Assembly (NCBI GenBank): GCA_013350335.1
Contig: CM023539.1
Location: 14,508,302 to 14,572,301 of the forward strand
DNA length: 64,000 nucleotides
Reading direction: 5' to 3'
Origin: Chimonanthus salicifolius
Taxonomy: Eukaryota > Streptophyta > Magnoliopsida > Laurales > Calycanthaceae
Shown: piece by piece, positions 35,039-44,836 of the stretch
How the letters are laid out: every line of letters begins with the position of its first letter
How positions within the stretch are numbered: the stretch's first letter is position 1
Notes under the pieces: generated by a model
Databases searched by the model: none
What the model saw: only the letters and a program-made list of their open reading frames with translations
Told to the model about the DNA's origin: nothing
Made by a program: the position numbers and the translations under genes

Positions 35039-38000
35039 AATTTGGGTAGAGTCAGGTCGACTAAATCGGATTTTTAATTTGGGTCAAGTTGGGTCAAACT
35101 TAATGTATTGTAACATGGGTTAGGGCGCCCGACTCGAGAGGGAAAAATGGGAGGAAAATGAGAGAGGAGAGGAGAGAATGCACTGAGAAGAGAGAAAGTA
35201 GTGACGATGGGGGAAGGGAGGGGTCCTCCTTTTATAGTTGAAAGAAAATATTATTTTAATATTTTTGTTTTTTTATTAAATCGGAAATGAATATAATATT
35301 ATTATTTAAAACTTGGGAGCCAAGAAAAATCCCGGTGTGACGGGTCTGTGTTGGGGGTTAAATACACGCACCTCAAAAAATGGGTTTAGTCGGTCCCACT
35401 GAAATATCCTACTTTATAGTATGGTTTAAAACACTGCCAATAGATTTGATAATAATTTTGAGGGTAAAATAAAATCAAAAGTCACTTGATTTAATTCAAA
35501 AAAGAATAAATTTAAATAAATGAAAGGCTTAAACAATTTGGAAGCATTTATTTAAAAATTCTAATTTTGGAAATATCAAAACAATGTTTCAAATGTCTGT
35601 GTGTGTAAGTTTGAAAATTAACTCCTCAAATCAGTGATTTTATTCAAAAATATTTATTTTTAAATCATTTTTCACAACTTTTAAATAAAATCATGCAATG
35701 AAAGTCAAAATTCAGTTTTACCCTTCTGACTTCAAACAGTCATATCTTCAGCTCCTGAGCTCTGATTGGTCAAATTTAGACTTTTCGAGAAGTTCATAAG
35801 ATAATCTACGCATCAAACTGGTCACAAGACATGGTTAACGGTGCTAATATACAGTATTAGCTTAATCTTAGGACAAAGTATTACAAAATGTCCTTTTTTT
35901 ACACTATAATCATACAATTTTATCTCTTATTTGAATTAAAAAATGGTACTTTTGATATTTTAGAAAGATGGTGTTCCAATAATAGAAAGATGATGTCCCA
36001 ATTAATGAATTTTATTTACAAAAAAAATTATTTTGATTCCAAGCAATGAAATGGAAAAATCATCTTTTGGAATGAAAAATTTTGGCCGACATGATTTTTG
36101 AGTTGAAGTTTCGCATTGTATAGAATATTCGTGGTATTCAACTTCTTGGTTTTTTTTCCCTGAATGTAGGTCCATAATGAAATGGCTAGGAGGTACTTGA
36201 GCAGCATGAGAAAGAAGAAACCTCTCCCATTTTAACAAAACATTCACTGCTGGCGTTTGAACTAGGGGTGAAACTTGGTCTGGTTTTAATCTTACCAACA
36301 TAATTCGATTCGAGAAATCAAGTGGCTTGAATTTTACATTTTTAAAATTAGGCTCGGGTTATATTGTAGAAAAAAAATTGAATTAAATTCGATTTGAATT
36401 AAGTCAAGCTTTTTTAAAGTTGACCCGAACCAACCTATCCTACTCAAAAAATGTAATATACCATTCGTGTTGAGTCAGGCTAGCACTCGAATTGACTCGG
36501 GTCAACAATTCGAGTCGGGTTGAGTTAAAAAATTCAGATTGAATCAAGTAAAATTCAATAAATTTTTATATGAGTTGAATTAAATTTATAAAAATTTAAT
36601 AAAGTATCCACCTAGTGCTCTAGAGGTGTTTCTGCATGCTAATTGCAGCAGAACACCAGTCTACATCTACAGGATGGTCACCTCCTACTTAAGTGACCAC
36701 ACAATGGGTTCTCTACAAATGTAGACCTGTGGAACAACTATGCCGGATGATGAAGCATTTTTGCCTTCAGCCATATGATGACATGTTTAGATTTTATTTT
36801 CAAGTCACAATGTAATGTCAATTATTTAGTTTAGATTTGATATCATTACTGGCATAAAAATTGTTTAGTTTGCTGGAATTATGGCTTATTTTAAGGAATT
36901 ATTGCTAGTCTTTTTTTTTATATTATTGACATTCAACATTTCTTTGAGAAAATGCTGAAATCAACATTTTATGTTAGCATGAGTTTCATTTTACCAAGCT
37001 AGTTGTCCAATTAATAATTAAACACAAGTTTGATGTTTTTACTCTTGAAGTCAAATGCATTTACGCATGTTTATTTTTATTAAACGTTTTTTTGGTCCAA
37101 TTAACATTTTTTTTTTGGGACACAAGGACTTGAGTTCAGCTTTGTTTGAGTTGGGTCATGTTTAGGCAAGTTTGGATGCTCATACATAGTGACGATGGAA
37201 GATGGTGAGCTTGTGATATGGTTGTAGTATGTTCATCTAGACTAGAGGTTTAAATATCGGTCGATACGATATGTATCGATTGATATTTGCGATATTGGCC
37301 GATATCTGATATATATCGTCGATATCGGTGGTTTTAATTAAAAAAAAAATAGGAGAGAGAAATTTCTCAGTCGATACTGAGATTTTTTTCCCTGATCTAC
37401 ATTGTCATGTTGCTCTCCTTATATATGTCATTTTATCATTTTTATGAGCTAAATATGTATGTTGGTGGGAGCCTAGTCAAATTCTTGTAAAAGAATTTGG
37501 GTTCAAGTTGACCTGGACTTGAGTCGAATATCAATTTTAGAACCCATATTAGATCTGAATTAGGATATGGGTCCGTTTGGGCTAGTATAAGAAAGCTTAG
37601 ATCTAGTTTGAAAATTCAATTTTTAACCGCATTTTATGAAATCAAAGTTTTAAATATCGGACACAAGGAATCAAGTTCAACTTATAACAGTCGAGCTCAG
37701 ATCATAATTGACTAAGTGCTACTTAGAATCAGGTGAAATAATAGGACTCGGTCATAATAGGAGGGACCGAGTACAAGTCTACTTGGACTTGACTGATTTT
37801 CAAAACATTGGTATAAATATAAAATTTGTTATATATTTTTTATACTTCATACAAAAATACAAAAGGAATTCCACTTTAAGATAAAATAAGCCCAAGTATG
37901 GATAAACTTGCATATAAATTTCAATTTTCGTCTTTAATTCCAACTTCGGTCCTATAAATACAATTCAAATTGAGCTTTTAACCTGGGCCCAATCTCAAGC

Positions 38001-38380
38001 TCATCCCTAACGTACAATCTAGATCCAATAATTTTTTTTCCATCGGATAATTTACAAGATGGACCTATGACCTAAAATCTGAAACCAAAACCATGGGTCT
38101 ATCATTTAAGCAAAATACCAAGTAGCTTGGAAAATAAAAAAATCACTCAACACATTATTTAACTGCTCGATCCCTAATTGAATTGCTTGACTGAGAAAAA
38201 TTCTCTTCATTTCTCTCAGACACATGCCTGTATCATGTAAACGGACCCTAGTCCGGTCCGGCCAGATAAATTAATCAGACAGTCCACAGCCAGGCCCGAT
38301 AACACTGGGTCCAATTAACCTTGGATCCGGACCGGCCCGATAAACCTGTCGGACCATCCACGGCCTGTTAGGGTCCTATA
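35039..38380. other. Repeat-like AT-rich intergenic DNA
   Basis: No supported gene. It has stretches rich in GACTCGGGTC/GGGTTGAGT words (about 36300-36620 and 37130-37800) and a block rich in GATATCG words (37255-37340). A 99-codon minus-strand ORF at 36002-36301 has no recognisable domain. It is probably old, decayed transposon sequence. Confidence 0.4.
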
Positions 38381-38388
38381 GTGTAGAG

Positions 38389-38772
38389 CAATGTCACAAA
38401 TATACACGGTATTTTCAAATTTACCGCGTTTTTATCGGCAAAATACCATTACCGCGTTAAAAACGCGTTTTTATCGCCAAACGATAAATTTCCGGTAAAT
38501 TCCCGATAAAATCGCTTTAAAAACGCGATAAACGTTAATAACGCGATAATATCCTGGTAAATTTCCGGTAAATTCCTGAGAAAATCCCGGTAAATTCCCT
38601 ATACCATTTTTATTTCATTAATTTTTTTATTTATTCTATTTTTTTTATTTTTTAAATATTATAATTTCAGCGAGATTTTCCCGTTAAATTCCCGATAAAA
38701 ATCCGAGAATTTAAAAATATCCCGTTATTATCAATTGCCGTTAATATCCCGAGAACGGTATTTGTCACTATG
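38389..38772. mobile_element. hAT-type MITE with 8-bp TSD
   Basis: A 384-bp non-coding element flanked by perfect 8-bp direct repeats GTGTAGAG (38381-38388 and 38773-38780). Imperfect terminal inverted repeats CAATGTCACAAATA and CATAGTGACAAATA match at 11 of 14 positions. The body is full of short repeated words, CCGGTAAATTCC, CCCGATAAAA and AAACGCG, mostly toward the ends, like hAT subterminal transposase sites. An 8-bp TSD and CA...TG ends fit the hAT superfamily. Confidence 0.85.
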
Positions 38773-38780
38773 GTGTAGAG

Positions 38781-39787
38781 AACTGTATAATGGCCTGCCA
38801 ATGTTCCATTTAGGGTCCAATGTTCTATATTACACATCTAATGGATCTTTTAGGATCCAATTGTCTACCACATAGGCCCAATATCAAAATTTTACTACCA
38901 AACCCGATATCAATCTCAAATTTGAGCCCAATATTCAGTTTTTAACCTAAAATTATATAGTATCAGGCCCAATACTCTAAATGTTTATTTTAAAGCCTAA
39001 TGTCCATTCTAAAACGTTTTTTTTTTAATTCAAAACCTTACTACACTCATTATAAGTCTAGGATTTATCATTTCAACTTTAATATAATATTTCACATATA
39101 TCACACTCAGTGAACTTTAAAACTTATACATCATTTATCATCAAATAAAGGTAAAAAATCTAACAAAGGTATATACTAAAACTGAAAATAAAAAATTAAA
39201 ATTGGGCTTATTACCCTTAATACAAAACAATATTAAATAAGAAAATATAATTTGTCTCTCTTCCACCTCCTGTTGGTGCATCTTTTCTATGATGGATTTC
39301 CTAGTCTTGATCCATTAAAATAGTGAATGAAGATAATACAACAGGTAAAACTATAATAGGAAAAATGGAGCATTTCAATTTCAAATGTTATATAATCATT
39401 TGAGTCTCACCGTAAACATGGAGCACTTTCTAACTGTAAAACCCTTCATCTTTGTGGGTCTCAAAATGGTCTACTAACTTGGAAGCAAATGCATCCTTCT
39501 TCCATCATTTGTTTCATCAGTCATTATATAATTCTCAAGTGCTACAAGAACACCATGAGTGATTCACAATAAATACCTGCATATTCACAGCTAGTACAGA
39601 CATTAATAACAACTGAAAATCAGCCTAAACCATAGAGAGTAATCGATTATTTATATGCCATTTGATTTGGCAATGAATGGATTATTTCCATTATTTAACT
39701 GTTCGATCCTAATTGAATTGCTTGACTAAGAAAAATTCTCTTCGTTTCTCTCAGACACATGCATGTATGATTTCATTAATTCAGTAA
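38781..39787. other. Intergenic DNA between MITE and TRIM
   Basis: AT-rich and non-coding in every frame I examined. A short phrase around 39690-39770 repeats one at 38158-38230 (TGCTCGATCC/GTTCGATCC followed by a CTTGACT phrase), suggesting an old duplicated repeat. Confidence 0.35.
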
Positions 39788-39792
39788 ATATA

Positions 39793-40134
39793 TGTTAGAA
39801 TCTAGATATTCAACTCAAAAGAATAACATATTAGGTAGAGTAATAGAAGTCATTTATAAATCCCTAAATCTCCCTCTACACTTTTAATGTAGGACTCGTT
39901 CAAAGTCAGTCCAAACAATTCCCCTCGAATGAGACCTGCCATCCCATCCTCGTAGGGGATCTCCTGAGTCCAAATGAGGTAACGTGAGACCTGAATCTAA
40001 TACAACTTATTAGGACCTAGATATCCAACTCAAAAAACTAGCATATTAGGTAGAGTGACCCAAATCTTTTATAGATCTCTAGATTTTTTCCTTTATAATT
40101 TTAATGTGAGACTCGTTCGCAGGCAACTCCAATA
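39793..40134 (-). mobile_element. TRIM, copy 2 (same family, opposite strand)
   Basis: A 342-bp element with LTRs at 39793-39917 and 40008-40134. It shares with the 7262-7593 copy the polypurine tract (reverse of TTCCCCTCGAATGAG, just after 39917), the phrase GAACGAGTC in the LTR, and a decayed tRNA-Met primer site near 39991-40006. Flanks ATATA (39788-39792) and ATACA (40135-40139) are an imperfect TSD. It is more diverged than copy 1, so probably older. Confidence 0.82.
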
Positions 40135-40139
40135 ATACA

Positions 40140-42329
40140 TACACAATATATTGTAATGAAAACTTTAATATAGAGCATCTAGATATAATAGACAATTGCT
40201 TAGATGAGGCGACAATACATAAGTAGTATTAAATCAAAGTTTCTAAATATTGTCTCGTATATATTGTTTTTGAATTGTTTAATACATTTCGATTGATACC
40301 TGTTGTGTATAGTTAATTCGATCATATATTGTCTTATAACATAATGAAATATTGCCTTCCCTAAGGTTTTAGGAGATCTAACCAACTAATTAGACGGCCC
40401 CTGGCGATTTGACAACAGACTGTCAAAGGGTTGATTGAGGTTTCCCTAGGTTATAAAAAAAAAAAACATACTGAAATATTATCGAGATAGTCATATATTG
40501 TCGATTTAAATTTCTGAGCTGATACAGTCGTATCGGTGATATATCACTAGTATGATACATTGCACCAATATATCAATGTTTGACCGCATTAGTTTTAGAC
40601 CGACATTAGAAGTCTGACTCATCACTATCTATTTCTAAACTTTATTTATATTACAAGATGTATAGAGTAAATAGTGGACATGCTATTGTTGCTTGTATGG
40701 TATAAAGGAAAGAAAAGGTGAAAAACTAAAAAATATTTATGATTATTGCAGTAGTGATTGGTAGCTAGTTTGATGCAAAATAAAGAAAAACCTATTATTA
40801 TTGTATGGCTTTAAAATTCTCACCGTTATAATATTTGTAAAAAAATAAAATTTTGTGATTGATTTATATTAATTTCTATTGAAATAGGCCTAACGTATAA
40901 GAGAATAATTTTATAAACAAAGATAATTTTTTGTATACACTTAAATAATTAAGGATTGAAAACACTCTAATAAATAAATGAGTACAACTTAATTAAACTG
41001 TAGACTTATAAAATATAAATATAAGTTTGAAATGAGACTGTTTGTAATAATCTCTCCTGAGATCATGGAAAATGAGAAAAATTTCTAACTGAAAATCTGG
41101 GGATTAGAATTAATCTATTGCGTAGATCATGTTGATAGCTTTATGACAAACTCAAATTTGATTGAATCTGAGTTTAAGAGTTCGAGTTATGACCATTTAA
41201 AATAAAATCATAAAATTTATTTTAACCCTCGATATTCATTCTAAATACAAATCAAATTAAGTGAGTTTTTTTTTGTATCTAAACAAAAAATCATTTCTTA
41301 AGTAATCCATAGTATTCTGACCTTTATTTTTAATCAGTCATTTTTATCTTCTCATCTGGAGACTCTGTGCCAGGCCTCCCCTCTACTCTTTCTTTCTTCC
41401 CCTCGTCATCATCTTTCTCTCCTTCGTCACTGTTGTGACTTCACCCCTCCCTTTCTCCTGCATAGCCTCTTTCCCTTTCAATCTCTTTCTCTCCATTTTT
41501 GCAGAGATTTCACCTTCTCTCTGAGTCTCTTTCAGTTTCTCTCTGAAGTGTGTCTCTCTCTATTGAGTTTGGAGCCCAGTACATCTTTGGATTTCATTTT
41601 CTTTTTCTTCCCCTTTCTCATTTCCAGGTAGGCTTCTTTAAATTATTTTGTTAATTTGATAACTGTAAATGGGTTGATTTAAAACTGATGTTATTAAATT
41701 CTTTTATTTTAATTGGTTGTGTTATTTTGATATTAAAGAAGAGAAGAAGAGAGCAGAGACGCTGTATTTTTTTCCTTCTCTTTCTCTTTTCTCTCTTCTG
41801 TGTCTTTTCTTTTACCTCAGGTGTTGCCAGTAGGCAGCAAACGCCCAGAGCAACCAGCGACCACCCTTTTGGGGTTTTTATAAAAAAAAAAAAAGAACAG
41901 AGAGATAACCCTTTCTGCAATCACCGCCCAAGGGGGTTGCTACGTCCCCTGCAAGCTGCCTAAAACAGCCCACTGTTTCTACTTTGGAAATTAGATGAGG
42001 GTGTGCTATTAATTAAAACCTTTACTAAGGTTGTTGGGTTTTAATGAAATGAAAAGAAGAGGAGACCCAAATCTCTCTCTCCAACCCAGAATTTCTGATT
42101 CCATATTTCAGTCCCACCCAGTTGGGTTATTGTTTTAAGTGGATTAAGTATTTTGTTTTAAGGAAAGGGTAAAATCAAATGATTAATCATTGGTTTGAAC
42201 TTTTAAAATACTTCATAGAACTTAAAAATGTAAACATGATTTAGTTTTGGGAAAATTTTATTATTTTGATTTACATTATTTTAAATGGTTTGATGAAACT
42301 TTAGATGTTTGGGTTCTTAATTAAATGAG
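40140..42329. other. Intergenic DNA with a pyrimidine-rich block
   Basis: 40140-41330 is AT-rich with nothing recognised apart from TATATTG/GATATATC words at 40470-40590. 41331-41640 is strongly CT-rich and ends in CATTTCCAG followed by GTAGGC, resembling a 5' leader with a splice donor. No ORF continues from it. ORFs at 41651-41963 look like low-complexity artefacts. Confidence 0.35.
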
Positions 42330-42732
42330 TGTTGGAGATAAACCCAACCCACATACACAATCAAACCATAAATCATAGCATAAACACAAGCAAGAACATG
42401 AAGAACATATGATATACGTGATTTGGCAACGTTGCTACATCCACAGGGCGTGCTAAGATCCACTAAGAGGAAGAATGCCCATACAGACTACAGGATTACA
42501 ACAATTCTACCCACTCTTCTTCTCAGTCACTATCCTCTCTGTTTCTTCCTAAGAGAAACTGCATCAGCCAAAGAATCTCCTCTTTGTTTCTCCCCAAAAG
42601 AAACTGAATCAGTCAAAGAAACCCTAAAGAAAGAGATATTATATAGTGTCTTACAACAGACAGAGCCTGGGCCTGAGCCTGGGCCCATCAGACTACTCAG
42701 GCCCAATAAAGCTTTGAGCCATAAATCCAACA
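42330..42732 (-). mobile_element. Ty1/copia-type LTR
   Basis: 403 bp with inverted ends TGTTGGA and TCCAACA. On the minus strand it is preceded by AAGGTGGAGTT, the usual copia polypurine tract, so this is the 3' LTR of a minus-strand element. A TATA-like TATATAATA lies at 42637-42645 (minus strand). No TSD is seen, and no copia protein is found upstream of it in this window. Confidence 0.65.
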
Positions 42733-43181
42733 AACTCCACCTTAGCGAAAAAGTCCAACAGCATGAAGATTGTTGCCCTCAGATTATGACACCTCCACCT
42801 GCTGTATAGCACCTCTAGTTCCTCATCTTCTGTAAGACATCCATCCCTCCTTGAGATGCTCCTCTAGTCTTGAGTAAGACTGATTAGTCCAACTGGACTC
42901 CATCTCGAGCATTCTTACCCGAGTTCTAGTGTTGCATTTGCAACTCCGCACCAAATGGGCTCCACCTCGAGCATTATCGCTAGAGTCTCTTGCACCGCGT
43001 TGACCACTCTCTGACTCTTTCAAAAAAATTCATCTCCTTTTTCCAAATCTACACCGGTCACCACGTACATCTCTTCGCTGCGATCGCACAAGCAAAGAAG
43101 GATCTCAATTCTGAGTCCCGATGACTCCAGAAATTGCAAAACAATTCTAACCGTTGATTGTCTGCTGAAGGAGTATCAGAA

Positions 43182-43361
43182 ACTGTGGTTCTGCAGGGTC
43201 ACCGGAATCTGTAGTCCTACATACTACCAGAAAACACTGCAATGGTCCTGCGGGACTACCCAAACTTGTAGTCTCGCGAGACTACTTGAAATTGTAGTCC
43301 TATATGACTACCTAAATGGTGGTCTCGCGTGTGCACTTGAAATGGTGGTCTCCCGACCACC
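43182..43361. repeat. Tandem array of near-palindromic ~26-bp units
   Basis: About seven units spaced 24-33 bp. Clear members are GTAGT...ACTAC (43211-43227), GTAGTCTCGCGAGACTAC (43268-43285, perfect), GTAGTC...GACTAC (43294-43311) and GGTGGTC...GACCACC (43344-43361). Arms change together between units (GTAGTC/GACTAC to GTGGTC/GACCAC), while the centre varies freely. Confidence 0.7.
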
Positions 43362-44470
43362 AAACCCTTTTTTTTATCAGTCCACTCATTTTAAATCTAA
43401 AAACGAGTGGAAACATGTTCTTGCCCCAGCCTCCTCTCGGCCACCGCACGCCAGCCTCTCTTTGGTGCTCGCCACCTCTGGTGTCATTACTGTCCGGCAG
43501 AAGCTTACGCATCCCTTTTATTGTTCGTGCTACCTCCACTCGTTCGCGCCTGTATGCAACGCTCGACGCTGCAACCTCTCTCCAGATCTGACCTCTGGGT
43601 TCGACGTACCCTCATATCTTAACCCTTTAGATCCGATGCAGATCTACCTTAGCTCCTTCTTAGATCCCCTCCTGGAGTTGCACTACTGATCTGCTAATCC
43701 CTTCAGATCTGCTCCTTCTCATCTTCACAAGCTGCTCTACCGATCTGATCTGCAGTAATCGCGGCTGCCTCTTCCGCCGCTCGCCTCTTCTCTATTCTCT
43801 GCCCAACACGGATCTCGGTTCTGTGCAAGAATAGATCTGCAATTTTGGATGGATCTGAGTGCACCGACTGTCTGCACTGCAGATCTGGTTTGATCTGCCT
43901 GCACTCTGTCGATCTGCTCTTGCCTCTGTGCTCGGCCTCTCTGCTGGTCTAATCTGCGCGAGATTGGGGCCCTAATTACCCTCCCCTTCAATCTCCACTT
44001 GCAGCAACTTCAAATTTGATCTACAGGCACTCTTGCCACTGGATCTGCTGTGGGTTTACCCCTTTTTGCTCCGGCCGAGATCTGCACGGAACCCCTTCCA
44101 GCGGACCTTATTCCTTGGCTTCCTCTGGCTCTCGCCACTGCACCTCTCTGCTCCGGTAGTACAGTTTCAAATCTGTACAATGGGTCATGTGCGGTTGCTC
44201 CTTCTTGCGCCTGCAGTTTCTTCTCCAGATCTGCTTTGCTGCAGTCGCCTTCTTTTCTTTCAGAACAGAGAAACAACAATCCCTTTCTACCGATGCTCAG
44301 ATCTGCTATCTTTCTCATCTGGAGCAGATCTCCCCTGCACCGTCATCTGGGAAACTTGCGCACGGCTGCAAGAGGGTTCTCTGCCTTCCCTGGGTGATGC
44401 AAGCTACTCTGTCCTTGCTCGCCTCTTCCTTCTTCGAAGTCGAGAAACCCAGGTTTCCTATTCTTCTTCT

Positions 44471-44702
44471 CAGATCTGCTCCAATCAAAGATCCCAGATC
44501 TGATACTTCCTCTCTCTTTTTCTTGCTTGCTTGGCTGCTAAACCGAAAGACAGACTTGGATTGAAGGAAGTCCTTCCCAATCTCAGATCTGCTCCAATCA
44601 AAGATCCCAGATCTGATACTTCCTCTCTTTTTTTTTGTTCTTGCTTGCTTGGCTGCTAAACCAAAAGACAGACTTGGATTGAAGGAGGCCCTTCCCAATC
44701 TC
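44471..44702. repeat. 113-bp tandem duplication
   Basis: Two direct copies starting CAGATCTGCTCCAATC at 44471 and 44584, each ending in CCTTCCCAATCTC. They differ mainly in the length of a T-rich run. Not coding. Confidence 0.85.
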
Positions 44703-44836
44703 ATATCTAGATGCTAGTTAGGTGATGGAGGTTCCGCCCCTCTATGCTTGAGCTCCTCTTCTTTGGTCGTCTCTAGCTTGTTGCACGTCTGCAGCTACTG
44801 CAACCACTCTGTTCAAACAATGCGGCTCTCCTGCGC

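Larger units (their letters stand above)
42733..44836. other. Non-coding interior or flank with repeat arrays
   Basis: Lies between the copia LTR and the large gypsy element. Many ORFs are open on both strands (for example 44033-44503 plus and 44315-44704 minus), but they are rich in a repeated CAGATCTG word and show no domain. It holds the palindrome array at 43182-43361 and a 113-bp tandem duplication. It may be the non-coding interior of a large non-autonomous copia derivative. Confidence 0.35.

Noticed and set aside
36002..36301. 99-codon minus-strand ORF
   Set aside because: No recognisable motif, no flanking gene structure, and AT-rich low-complexity ends. It cannot be told from chance.
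37243..40590. A single large transposon bounded by GATATCG-rich ends at 37255-37340 and 40480-40585
   Set aside because: The two blocks share words, but I could not define matching terminal repeats or a TSD, so the pairing is unsupported.
43312..44704. Many overlapping ORFs of 70-156 codons
   Set aside because: They lie in CAGATCTG-rich and tandemly duplicated DNA, are open on both strands at once, and show no domains.
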